This document shows positions 1 through 6,447 of a DNA stretch of 32,476 bases, piece after piece (the stretch's first letter is position 1; the number at the start of each line of letters is the position of its first letter). The notes beneath the pieces were generated by a model. The model was not told where the DNA came from and did not search any database. It saw nothing but the letters and a program-made list of their open reading frames with translations. Source of the DNA: Muribaculaceae bacterium (GTDB lineage Bacteria; Bacillota; Clostridia; Lachnospirales; Lachnospiraceae); the NCBI GenBank assembly GCA_023666425.1, contig JAMPCA010000016.1, forward strand, positions 1 through 32,476. Direction: 5' to 3'. Both the position numbers and the translations under genes were made by a program.

Positions 1-89
1 AACATTGAAATCACTTGGAACATTTAACAATCAACCATGAAAGATTGAAGCACACATTTTGAGGTCAAAGATAATTTAATAAAAATCTG

Positions 90-119
90 TTGATAAACCA
101 ATACTAAATACTGTATAAT
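90..119 (+). promoter_or_regulatory. Sigma-A-type promoter of the remnant toxin-antitoxin pair
   Basis: A TTGATA -35 (90-95) and a perfect TATAAT -10 (114-119) are separated by 18 bases. They lie about 30 bases upstream of the small antitoxin-like gene. An AAGGAAGTG ribosome binding site follows before the ATG at 150. Seen directly; promoter activity is inferred. Confidence 0.7.
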
Positions 120-149
120 AAAATCATAAATTGAAAAGGAAGTGATACT

Positions 150-320
150 ATGGCACCTGTAGTACAAGCAATAAGTAATAACGAAATTCTAAAAACGGAA
201 TATTCTGAAAAAGCAGCCATAGGCGCATTGTACGACGAACTCTCCAAAGGCATTGACAGCATGAAAAAAGGCGATGTCTATACGATTGATGAAGCATGGG
301 AGGAAATTGACAAAATATAA
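150..320 (+). CDS. Small antitoxin-like protein (56 aa), first gene of a type II TA remnant
   Basis: A 56-residue acidic protein preceded by a good ribosome binding site and promoter. Its second half (SEKAAIGALYDELSKGIDS, then a DVYTIDEAWEEI segment) reads like the amphipathic C-terminal toxin-wrapping part of Phd/RelB-type antitoxins, often seen beside ParE/RelE toxins. No clear N-terminal DNA-binding domain is present, so it is either a minimal antitoxin or a shortened one. It ends 5 bases before the toxin remnant, the usual antitoxin-then-toxin order. The family call rests on pattern and context, not on an alignment. If the toxin is dead, this protein has no obvious target within the window. 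Confidence 0.55.
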   Translation: MAPVVQAISNNEILKTEYSEKAAIGALYDELSKGIDSMKKGDVYTIDEAWEEIDKI

Positions 321-325
321 AGATT

Positions 326-496
326 ATGGACAAACCAAAGAAATATAAAATTGTTATTTCCAAAGACGCTCTCTTGGATATTAAGTCAACTAAAAAGTAT
401 ATTCTCGATACGTTCATGATTACGGTAATCAGGGTCTTAAAAGACCGTATGTATTGGCAATCCATTATAAAGAAAATGCAAAAGATCAACAGATAA
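326..496 (+). pseudogene. ParE/RelE-family toxin with an apparent in-frame internal deletion (56 aa)
   Basis: The start (YKIVISKDALLDIKSTKKYI) matches the first strand and helix of ParE/RelE mRNA-interferase or gyrase-toxin folds. The end (TVIRVLKDRMYWQSII) matches the last strand and C-terminal helix. Family members are usually about 95-110 residues, so roughly 40-45 central residues are missing while the frame stays open, with the junction near LDTF-MITV around position 415. The central strands that complete the fold are lost, so the product is unlikely to be an active toxin. The antitoxin-like gene lies 5 bases upstream. Another reading is a naturally short unrelated ORF, but both ends fit the family well. 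Confidence 0.6.
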
Positions 497-605
497 ATTT
501 ACTTCAATCTTCCCGTTTTGGAAAAGGAAATTGAAATATGAGACATCTAAATAACCTGTTCTCTGCAAATTGAATACGAATTGAACGGAACAAAATATGG
601 ACATT

Positions 606-652
606 AAAGCCTGAATATGGTACGATATATATTACTGTATTGGGCTTTTTTT
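606..652 (+). terminator. Rho-independent terminator after the TA remnant
   Basis: AAAGCC (606-611) pairs with GGCTTT (643-648). Inside this, AATATGGTA (614-622) pairs with TACTGTATT (633-641), with two G-U pairs, around a 10-base AT-rich loop. A run of seven T residues (646-652) closes the structure. It would end the transcript started at the promoter near 90. It overlaps the open frame leading into the recombinase remnant, which supports the idea that the first codons of that frame are not real coding sequence. Confidence 0.75.
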
Positions 653-856
653 AGCAATAGAAGGAGGCGTACATATCACACGCTCAGACATACCTATGCG
701 ACACGTTGTATAGAAGCAGGTATGCGCCCTAAAACATTACAAATGCTTCTTGGTCATTCCAATATTAACATCACTATGAATCTGTATGTTCATGTGACAG
801 ATGACGAGAAGAAAAAAGAAGTCGAGAAAATTGAAAAAATGCTAAATGTAGTATAG
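617..856 (+). pseudogene. C-terminal remnant of a tyrosine recombinase/integrase
   Basis: Recognisable homology starts around position 674 and runs to the stop. It contains the catalytic HTLRHTYATRC box (His and Arg), the GHSN box (His) and a Tyr in the NLYVHV segment, the typical C-terminal order of phage and Tn916-like integrases. About 300 upstream residues, including the arm-binding, core-binding and first-Arg parts, are absent. The first ~19 codons of the open frame overlap a terminator hairpin and look non-coding, so no real start can be assigned. The fragment lies directly upstream of ychF and is followed by a 10-bp direct repeat. It marks the scar of an integrated element that has since been lost. 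Confidence 0.85.
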
Positions 857-863
857 CTATGTG

Positions 864-885
864 ATTGGCGTAGGAATTGGCGTAG
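864..885 (+). repeat. Two 10-bp direct repeats (ATTGGCGTAG), possible integrase arm sites
   Basis: ATTGGCGTAG occurs at 864-873 and again at 876-885, a period of 12 bases, eight bases after the stop codon of the recombinase remnant. Short tandem direct repeats just outside an integrase gene are typical arm-type binding sites of tyrosine recombinases. The repeat is seen; the function is inferred. No second copy of a core attachment site could be found inside this window. Confidence 0.45.
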
Positions 886-950
886 TTGAACACTGGCAGC
901 AACGCAAATTACTAGGAAAACAGGGACTTTGAGATAAAGGAGAAATAAAA

Positions 951-2051
951 ATGAAACTAGGCATCGTAGGACTTCCGAATGTAGGAAAAAGCACATTGTT
1001 TAACTCACTGACCAAAGCAGGGGCGGAATCTGCAAACTACCCCTTTTGCACGATTGACCCGAATGTGGGAATCGTGGCAGTGCCGGACGAGCGAATCGTT
1101 AAGCTTGGGGAGATGTACCACACGAAAAAAGTGACCTCTGCAACCATAGAATTTGTAGATATTGCAGGGCTTGTGAAGGGAGCAAGCAAGGGCGAGGGAC
1201 TGGGGAACCAGTTTCTTGCAAATATCCGGGAAGTCGATGCCATCGTGCATGTGGTGCGCTGTTTCGAGGACGCCAATATTGTCCATGTGGACGGGAGCAT
1301 CGATCCGGCGAGAGACATCGAGACCATCAATCTGGAACTGATTTTTTCAGATATTGAGATTTTGGAGCGGAGGATCTCCAAAGTGGCAAAGCAGGCCCGC
1401 ATGGACAAGACGCTGGCAAAGGAGCTTGCGCTTCTCGAGGATATAAAAAAGCATTTAGAAGAGGGGAAGCTGGCGAAGCAGTTTGCAGTGCCGGATGACG
1501 AGGAGATGCAGATGTGGTTTTCCTCCTACAACCTTCTCACCGCAAAAAAGACCATATATGCGGCAAATGTCAAAGAGGAGGATTTGGCGGGGGACGGCGC
1601 GGGCAACGCAATGGTTGCGGCAGTCAGACAGATTGCTGCGGCGGAGGGCAGCGGGGTCTTTGTGATCAGCGCCCAGATCGAGCAGGAGCTTGCAGAGCTG
1701 GACGAGGAAGAAAAATCCATGTTTCTGGAAGAGCTGGGGCTGGAGGAGTCGGGGCTGGACAAGCTGATTAAGGCGAGTTACCGTCTGCTGGGGCTTATCA
1801 GTTTTCTCACCGCGGGGGAAGACGAGTGCCGTGCGTGGACAATTACTGAGGGCACCAGGGCGCCGCAGGCGGCGGGAAAGATTCACAGCGATTTTGAGCG
1901 GGGCTTTATCCGCGCGGAGGTAGTCAACTATCAGGCGCTCCTGGACTGTGGAAGTCTCTCCGCTGCGAAGGAAAAGGGGATTGTCGGTTTAGAGGGCAAG
2001 GAGTATGTGGTGAAGGACGGCGACGTCATTTTGTTCCGCTTTAATGTATAG
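951..2051 (+). CDS. ychF: Ribosome-associated ATPase YchF (Obg/YchF family, 366 aa)
   Basis: A cytosolic P-loop NTPase that in its family prefers ATP to GTP and binds ribosomes; it is linked to stress and translation control. The P-loop GLPNVGKS lies at residues 7-14. The DIAG switch follows, and the usual NKxD specificity motif is replaced by NVKE from N206, the YchF hallmark that favours ATP. A coiled-coil segment lies near residues 130-170 and a C-terminal TGS domain occupies about the last 85 residues. Full length for the family. The ATG at 951 has an AAAGGAG site 8 bases upstream. It is the first intact gene after the integrase remnant, with no clear promoter of its own seen. Confidence 0.97.
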   Translation: MKLGIVGLPNVGKSTLFNSLTKAGAESANYPFCTIDPNVGIVAVPDERIVKLGEMYHTKKVTSATIEFVDIAGLVKGASKGEGLGNQFLANIREVDAIVHVVRCFEDANIVHVDGSIDPARDIETINLELIFSDIEILERRISKVAKQARMDKTLAKELALLEDIKKHLEEGKLAKQFAVPDDEEMQMWFSSYNLLTAKKTIYAANVKEEDLAGDGAGNAMVAAVRQIAAAEGSGVFVISAQIEQELAELDEEEKSMFLEELGLEESGLDKLIKASYRLLGLISFLTAGEDECRAWTITEGTRAPQAAGKIHSDFERGFIRAEVVNYQALLDCGSLSAAKEKGIVGLEGKEYVVKDGDVILFRFNV

Positions 2052-2080
2052 CCCCTTTTGTGAGGAATGATTACACGGAA

Positions 2081-2120
2081 AATTGCATAGAATGGCACGG
2101 GGAGGGGATTCTATGCGGTT
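2081..2120 (+). promoter_or_regulatory. Inverted repeat enclosing the ribosome binding site and start codon of the YlmC/YmxH gene
   Basis: GCATAGAAT (2085-2093) is perfectly complementary to ATTCTATGC (2108-2116). Two G-U and two A-U pairs extend the stem to about 13 bp (2081-2120). The 14-base loop holds the Shine-Dalgarno GGGAGGGG, and the ATG at 2113 sits inside the right arm. In mRNA this would hide the start codon while presenting the ribosome binding site in the loop. Pairing is seen directly; translational control is inferred. Confidence 0.55.
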
Positions 2121-2367
2121 TTCAGAATTATGTGATAAAGAGGTCATCAATGTAGAGGACTGTCGCTGCTTAGGCTGTGTGCGGGATATCGAGTTTGACA
2201 AGGATTGCGGGGAGATAACCGCCCTGATCGTGCCGGGGCCGGGCAAGTACTTTGGAATGTTTGGGAAGGACTGTGAGTTTTTTGTACCATGGTGTAAGGT
2301 GATAAGAATCGGCCCTGATATCATTCTGGTGGAGTTCAACGAGAGGGAGATGAAGCACAAGCTTTGA
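2113..2367 (+). CDS. YlmC/YmxH-family PRC-barrel sporulation protein (84 aa)
   Basis: A small protein with the PRC-barrel pattern of the YlmC/YmxH family: RFSELCDKEVIN at the start, a LGCVRDIEFD strand, and a PGPGKYFG turn. Family members are conserved in spore-forming Firmicutes and are described as sporulation-related, without a settled molecular role. The ATG at 2113 is chosen over the upstream in-frame TTG at 2083 because GGGAGGGG lies 6-13 bases before it and the family begins at this Met. The start region is within an inverted repeat. The gene lies between ychF and the nrdR promoter. Confidence 0.85.
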   Translation: MRFSELCDKEVINVEDCRCLGCVRDIEFDKDCGEITALIVPGPGKYFGMFGKDCEFFVPWCKVIRIGPDIILVEFNEREMKHKL

Positions 2368-2388
2368 CAAACTTTTTTCACCCCTTTG

Positions 2389-2417
2389 TTGACAATAAAT
2401 TCAAGGAAAGTTATACT
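2389..2417 (+). promoter_or_regulatory. Promoter upstream of nrdR
   Basis: A perfect TTGACA -35 (2389-2394) and a TATACT -10 (2412-2417) are spaced by 17 bases. The nrdR ribosome binding site GGGAGG (2447-2452) and ATG (2462) follow about 45 bases later. This probably starts the nrdR-yqeG-rpiB transcript. I looked for an NrdR box and saw none convincing. Confidence 0.8.
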
Positions 2418-2461
2418 AGGCATATAGCTTTAACGGTAGAGAAAGCGGGAGGTTTAGCGCA

Positions 2462-2911
2462 ATGAAATGTCCATTTTGCAGCAGTGAAAATACGAGAGTC
2501 ATTGATTCCAGACCCGCGGATGACAATAATTCCATCCGCAGGAGACGGCTTTGTGATGACTGTGGAAAGCGGTTTACTACATATGAAAAGGTGGAGACGA
2601 TCCCCCTGATTATTATTAAGAAGGATAACAGCAGGGAGCAGTATGACCGCTCAAAGATTGAGGCCGGTGTGCTCAGAGCCTGCCATAAGCGTCCGATTTC
2701 TGCACAGCAGATCACCGGGCTTGTGGACGATGTGGAGACGGAGATTTTTAACCGGGAGGAGAAGGAGCTTGACAGCTCTCTGATCGGGGAGCTTCTCATG
2801 GACAGACTAAAGGATCTGGACGAAGTCGCCTATGTGAGGTTTGCGTCTGTTTACCGTGAGTTCAAGGATGTCAACACCTTTATGAACGAGCTGAAAAAGA
2901 TGCTCGAGTGA
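2462..2911 (+). CDS. nrdR: Transcriptional repressor NrdR (149 aa)
   Basis: NrdR represses ribonucleotide reductase genes in response to ATP/dATP levels. The N-terminal zinc ribbon is complete: C3, C6, C31 and C34, with the conserved SIRRRRLC and FTTYE segments. An ATP-cone domain runs from about residue 48 to 138, starting with the VIIKKD-like strand (IIIKKDNSREQYDRSKI). The length equals the family norm of about 150. It has its own strong promoter and is followed 15 bases later by yqeG, suggesting a short operon. No ribonucleotide reductase gene lies in this window. Confidence 0.97.
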   Translation: MKCPFCSSENTRVIDSRPADDNNSIRRRRLCDDCGKRFTTYEKVETIPLIIIKKDNSREQYDRSKIEAGVLRACHKRPISAQQITGLVDDVETEIFNREEKELDSSLIGELLMDRLKDLDEVAYVRFASVYREFKDVNTFMNELKKMLE

Positions 2912-2926
2912 CCCAAGGAGACAGAT

Positions 2927-3493
2927 ATGAGCTTTTTCCTATATCCGGGGGAGTATTTGGCTTCCACCTATCGGATTGATTTTGATAAACTCTATGACGA
3001 GGGGTACCGGGGCGTGATTTTTGATATTGACAACACGCTGGTACCCCATGGAGCGCCTGCTGACGAGCGGGCGATTGCTTTGTTTGCACATTTAAAAGAG
3101 CTGGGCTTTCGCTGTATCCTTTTATCGAACAATAAAGAGCCGCGCGTGAAGATGTTTCACGACGCCGTGCAGGTGGGGTATATCCACAAGGCGGGGAAGC
3201 CTAAACCGTCGGCGTACCGCAGAGCCATGAAGGCGATGGGAACGCACGAGAAGAATACTATTTTTGTCGGCGACCAGATTTTTACCGACGTGTGCGGCGC
3301 AAATCTTGCCGGAATTCGCACGATTTTGGTCAAACCAATCCACCCGAGGGAAGAAATTCAAATTGTATGTAAACGATATCTTGAGAAAGTAGTCTTGTTG
3401 TGCTATCGTATACATGTGAGATTATTTGGAGGCGATTATCCGTCCTCCGAGAAAAATAGTACAGATCTCACGGGAGGCCGGACAAAGGTATGA
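2927..3493 (+). CDS. yqeG: YqeG-family HAD-IIIA phosphatase (188 aa)
   Basis: A cytosolic haloacid-dehalogenase-type phosphatase. The nucleophile motif is FDIDNTLV with D33 and D35; motif II is LLSNN; a conserved Lys lies in KAGKPKP; and the acidic motif is GDQIFTD. This arrangement, about 170-190 residues without a large cap domain, is the YqeG/HAD-IIIA pattern; some family members act on phosphatidylglycerophosphate. The substrate cannot be told from sequence alone. It overlaps rpiB by four bases (ATGA), so the two are translationally coupled. The last ~25 residues are variable and hydrophilic. Confidence 0.9.
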   Translation: MSFFLYPGEYLASTYRIDFDKLYDEGYRGVIFDIDNTLVPHGAPADERAIALFAHLKELGFRCILLSNNKEPRVKMFHDAVQVGYIHKAGKPKPSAYRRAMKAMGTHEKNTIFVGDQIFTDVCGANLAGIRTILVKPIHPREEIQIVCKRYLEKVVLLCYRIHVRLFGGDYPSSEKNSTDLTGGRTKV

Positions 3494-3942
3494 GAATTGG
3501 AATCGGAAATGATCATTCGGCGGTTGCCATGAAACAGGAGATTGCCGCGTTTTTGGAGGAGCTGGGTCACGAGGTGGTGAACTTTGGCGTCGATACGGAG
3601 GAAAGCTGCCACTATCCGCTGATCGGTGAAAAGGTGGGACAGGCTGTGGCCGCCGGCGAGGTGGAATGCGCCGTCCTAATTTGTGGTACCGGCGTGGGGA
3701 TTTCCATTGCGGCCAACAAGATCCCGGGAGTGAGAGCCGCCGTGTGTTCGGATACGACGACGGCGCATCTGGTGAAAGAGCACAATGATGCCAATATTAT
3801 TGCTTTTGGAGCCAGGATCGTAGGGATAGAAAAGGCGAAAGATATTGTGAGGGCTTATCTCGGCGCGGCCTTTCAGGGCGGCCGCCATGCCGGGAGGGTA
3901 GCGATGCTCGCGGAGATCGAGAGGCGCAGCCGGGAAAATTAA
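3490..3942 (+). CDS. rpiB: RpiB/LacAB-family sugar-phosphate isomerase (150 aa)
   Basis: Most likely ribose-5-phosphate isomerase B, interconverting ribose 5-phosphate and ribulose 5-phosphate in the non-oxidative pentose phosphate pathway. D8-H9 in GNDHSA, the catalytic C65 in CGTGVG, and H98-N99 in KEHNDAN match the RpiB active site. Length is normal for the family. LacA/LacB galactose-6-phosphate isomerases and allose-6-phosphate isomerases share this fold, so the substrate is probable rather than certain. It starts within the yqeG stop codon region (4-base overlap). No terminator is obvious after it. Confidence 0.9.
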   Translation: MRIGIGNDHSAVAMKQEIAAFLEELGHEVVNFGVDTEESCHYPLIGEKVGQAVAAGEVECAVLICGTGVGISIAANKIPGVRAAVCSDTTTAHLVKEHNDANIIAFGARIVGIEKAKDIVRAYLGAAFQGGRHAGRVAMLAEIERRSREN

Positions 3943-3988
3943 AAAATATATTCAGTTGTCCGCTTTATGACACACATATTGTGAGATA

Positions 3989-4026
3989 CTGTCTCCAGCA
4001 CAGAGATTGTTTTGGAAAGGAGACAG
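3989..4026 (+). promoter_or_regulatory. Inverted repeat covering the Shine-Dalgarno of the 35-aa ORF
   Basis: CTGTCTCC (3989-3996) is perfectly complementary to GGAGACAG (4019-4026), with a 22-base loop. The right arm includes the GGAG of the AAAGGAG ribosome binding site for the ATG at 4030. In RNA this could block initiation until opened. Pairing is seen; regulation is inferred. Confidence 0.4.
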
Positions 4027-4029
4027 ATT

Positions 4030-4137
4030 ATGAAGGGATATGTAGTAGAGAGTGGATACATGGGATATATGGACGGTCAGTATATACTGTTTGCAGACGA
4101 ACGCGATTACGCGGAAGCTTATGCGTGTGCCGAATAA
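4030..4137 (+). CDS. Small hypothetical protein, 35 aa
   Basis: An intact short ORF with a strong AAAGGAG ribosome binding site 7 bases before its ATG. The product is aromatic and acidic: it starts MKGYVVESGYMGY, has a DGQYILFADE core, and ends EAYACAE. Its pattern of Tyr/Gly followed by a beta-like YILFA strand looks like a real protein rather than noise, and I have a weak impression of similar tiny proteins in Lachnospiraceae, which I cannot verify here. No signal peptide or membrane segment is visible. It precedes the thioesterase gene by 49 bases and overlaps the spurious upstream extension of that frame. Function unknown. Confidence 0.6.
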   Translation: MKGYVVESGYMGYMDGQYILFADERDYAEAYACAE

Positions 4138-4186
4138 AATGGGAATAGATAAAGGGATGGACGCATTCAGTAAGGAGGTATGGGGA

Positions 4187-4645
4187 ATGAGACAGGAGAT
4201 TGAGCTTGCGGGGGCGCTGGAGGACGTTAGGATGATTCCTTACGAGCACCATGCGAAGTACTATGAGACAGACCAGATGGGCATTATCCACCACAGCAAT
4301 TATGTCAGATGGATGGAGGAGGCCCGCATGGATCTGATGGAGCAGATTGGGCTCAGCTATAAGCAGATGGAGGAGATGGAGATCATAAGTCCGGTGATTT
4401 CTATCGAGGTGAACTATCACAGCATGGTACATTTTGATGATGTGGTAGTGATTCAGACAAAGCTGGTCAAGTATGATGGAATTCGGATGGAGGTAGAGTA
4501 TGTGATGACGGACAAGGAGAGCGGGGAGCTCCGCACGACCGGTCGAAGCAGTCATTGCTTTTTGAACCGCTCTGGCAAGCCGATCTCCTTAAAGCGTTCC
4601 TATCCGGAGCTTGACACAAAGTTTTTTGAGATGAGGGAGGATTAG
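4187..4645 (+). CDS. Acyl-CoA thioesterase, 4HBT hot-dog fold (152 aa)
   Basis: A YbgC/4-hydroxybenzoyl-CoA-type thioesterase. The signature YYETDQMGIIHHSNYVRWM lies near residues 22-40, with the catalytic Asp in TDQMG, followed by the long hot-dog helix (EEARMDLMEQIG). It hydrolyses an acyl-CoA thioester in the cytosol; the acyl group cannot be predicted. The ATG at 4187 is preferred: AAGGAGG lies at 4172-4178, 8 bases upstream, and the family begins about 20 residues before the signature. The longer frame from 4052 would overlap the 35-aa ORF and adds unrelated residues. The next gene starts one base after its stop. Confidence 0.9.
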   Translation: MRQEIELAGALEDVRMIPYEHHAKYYETDQMGIIHHSNYVRWMEEARMDLMEQIGLSYKQMEEMEIISPVISIEVNYHSMVHFDDVVVIQTKLVKYDGIRMEVEYVMTDKESGELRTTGRSSHCFLNRSGKPISLKRSYPELDTKFFEMRED

Positions 4646-4646
4646 G

Positions 4647-6431
4647 ATGATAGTAAAAAGACTTGCGGCGCTTCGCAGAGAGATGGAGAAGCGCGGGATT
4701 GCCATTTATATAGTGCCCACCGCAGATTTTCACAATTCGGAATATGTGGGGACGCACTTCAAGGCACGGGAATATATGACGGGCTTCACGGGATCTGCCG
4801 GGACGGCGGTGATCACGATGACAGAGGCCGGACTGTGGACGGACGCCAGATATTTTGTGCAGGCGGGCATGCAGCTTGAGGGCTCACCGGTCACGCTCTA
4901 TCGTATGGGAGAGGAAGATGTGCCGGAGGTAAAAGAGTATATTGAGGACATGCTGAAAGAGGGGGAATGCATAGGCTTTGACGGCCGGGTAGTGAGTGGC
5001 TCCTTCGGGGACGAGCTTAAGGCGATTGCAGACAAAAAGCACGGCAGTCTGTATGTGGACGAGGATCTGGTGGATCTCATCTGGAAAAATCGTCCGCCGC
5101 TTTCCGCAGAGCCGGTGGAGCTTATTGACCTGAAATATGTCGGGGAAAGCACTGTGACGAAGCTGAGAAAGGTGCGGGAAAAGATGGAGGAGGAGGAGGC
5201 CGATGTGCATCTGGTTTCCTCATTGTATGATATTGCATGGATTCTGAACATACGGGGGGATGATATTGCCTATGTGCCGGTGGTTCTATCTTATCTCGCC
5301 ATAGGGCTGAATTCCTGTACATGGTTTGCGCAGGAGGAGGCGCTTTCGGATGAGATTCTGGCATACATGGATGTGAACGATATTTTAGTCCGCCCTTATG
5401 AAAGCTTCTACGAATACATCAAAAGCCTGGGCGGGAAGAAGGTATTGCTGAATAAGAAAGTTTTAAATTACCGGGCATGCAATAATGTCCCGGCCTCCGT
5501 CAAAATTATCGACAAGCCGGATCCGTCTGAGCTGCTCAAGGCGGTCAAAAATAACGTAGAGGTGGACAATACCAGGGAAGCGCATGTGAAGGACGGCGTG
5601 GCCATGTGCAAGTTTATGTACTGGCTTAAGAAAAACGTCGGGGAGATTCCCATGACGGAGATTTCGGTATCCAATTATCTGGCTTCCCTCAGGGCAAAGC
5701 AGGAGGGCTTTCTCGAGCTGAGCTTTGAGACGATTTGCGGTTATGCAGACCACGGGGCCATTGTACACTATGAGGCCACGGAGGAGACGGATGCGCAGAT
5801 ACGCCCGGAGGGTCTGCTTCTGGTGGATTCCGGCGGGCATTATTACGAAGGGACGACGGACATTACGAGAACCTTTGTGCTCGGCCCGGTCACAGAGGAG
5901 ATGAAGGCGAATTTTACAAGGGTGTGCCGTTCAAACCTGAATCTTGCCAGTGTGCGGTTTTTACAGGGCTGCAGCGGTCTCAATCTCGATATTGTGGCGA
6001 GAGAGCCTTTCTGGGAGGCGAACCTGGACTTCAAGCATGGCACCGGACACGGGGTGGGCTATCTGCTGAATGTTCACGAGGGGCCGAACAATTTTAACTG
6101 GAAAAAATATGAGGATAGCGGCGACGATGCGCTTATGCCGGGTATGATCACTACTGACGAGCCTGGAATCTATATTGAGGGAGAATATGGAATCCGTCTG
6201 GAAAACGAGCTGGTCTGCCGCAGGGGAGAGAAGAACGAATACGGACAGTTTCTGTATTTTGAAAACATTACCTATGTGCCCTTTGACCTTGACGGGATAG
6301 ACCCGGAGCAGATGACCATTGCGGAGCGCGGGCGTCTGAACGATTACCATGCGAATGTATACAGGGTGATCGCTCCTTATCTGAAGGGAGAGGAGTTAAA
6401 ATGGCTTAAGGAAGCGACACGGGAGATCTAG
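4647..6431 (+). CDS. Xaa-Pro aminopeptidase, eukaryotic-type aminopeptidase P (M24B, 594 aa)
   Basis: A cytosolic dinuclear-metal peptidase that removes an N-terminal residue preceding proline. Two creatinase-like N-terminal domains (about 1-310) are followed by a pita-bread catalytic domain. The five metal ligands can be placed at D394 (LVDSGG), D405 (TTDITR), H468 (GTGHGVG), E505 (TDEPGIY) and E519 (RLENEL). The 14-residue gap between the two Glu and the total length match the three-domain XPNPEP1 type rather than short E. coli PepP. An AGGATTAGG-like site precedes the ATG, one base after the thioesterase stop. No signal peptide is seen. Confidence 0.95.
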   Translation: MIVKRLAALRREMEKRGIAIYIVPTADFHNSEYVGTHFKAREYMTGFTGSAGTAVITMTEAGLWTDARYFVQAGMQLEGSPVTLYRMGEEDVPEVKEYIEDMLKEGECIGFDGRVVSGSFGDELKAIADKKHGSLYVDEDLVDLIWKNRPPLSAEPVELIDLKYVGESTVTKLRKVREKMEEEEADVHLVSSLYDIAWILNIRGDDIAYVPVVLSYLAIGLNSCTWFAQEEALSDEILAYMDVNDILVRPYESFYEYIKSLGGKKVLLNKKVLNYRACNNVPASVKIIDKPDPSELLKAVKNNVEVDNTREAHVKDGVAMCKFMYWLKKNVGEIPMTEISVSNYLASLRAKQEGFLELSFETICGYADHGAIVHYEATEETDAQIRPEGLLLVDSGGHYYEGTTDITRTFVLGPVTEEMKANFTRVCRSNLNLASVRFLQGCSGLNLDIVAREPFWEANLDFKHGTGHGVGYLLNVHEGPNNFNWKKYEDSGDDALMPGMITTDEPGIYIEGEYGIRLENELVCRRGEKNEYGQFLYFENITYVPFDLDGIDPEQMTIAERGRLNDYHANVYRVIAPYLKGEELKWLKEATREI

Positions 6432-6447
6432 GAGGAGAAGCGGATCC

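Noticed and set aside
1455-1886. Long minus-strand open frame opposite ychF (143 codons)
   Set aside because: It lies wholly inside a clear ychF gene, has no recognisable protein pattern and no ribosome binding site; it is a codon-bias shadow. The same holds for the long minus-strand frames opposite polA (7732-9180, 6406-7350).
2395-2461. NrdR box in the nrdR promoter
   Set aside because: A CATATAG-like stretch exists, but it does not match the family box well and a pair of boxes is expected; too weak to claim.
4052-4186. Upstream extension of the thioesterase frame
   Set aside because: It lacks a ribosome binding site, overlaps the better supported 35-aa ORF in another frame, and has no family similarity; AAGGAGG before 4187 decides the start.
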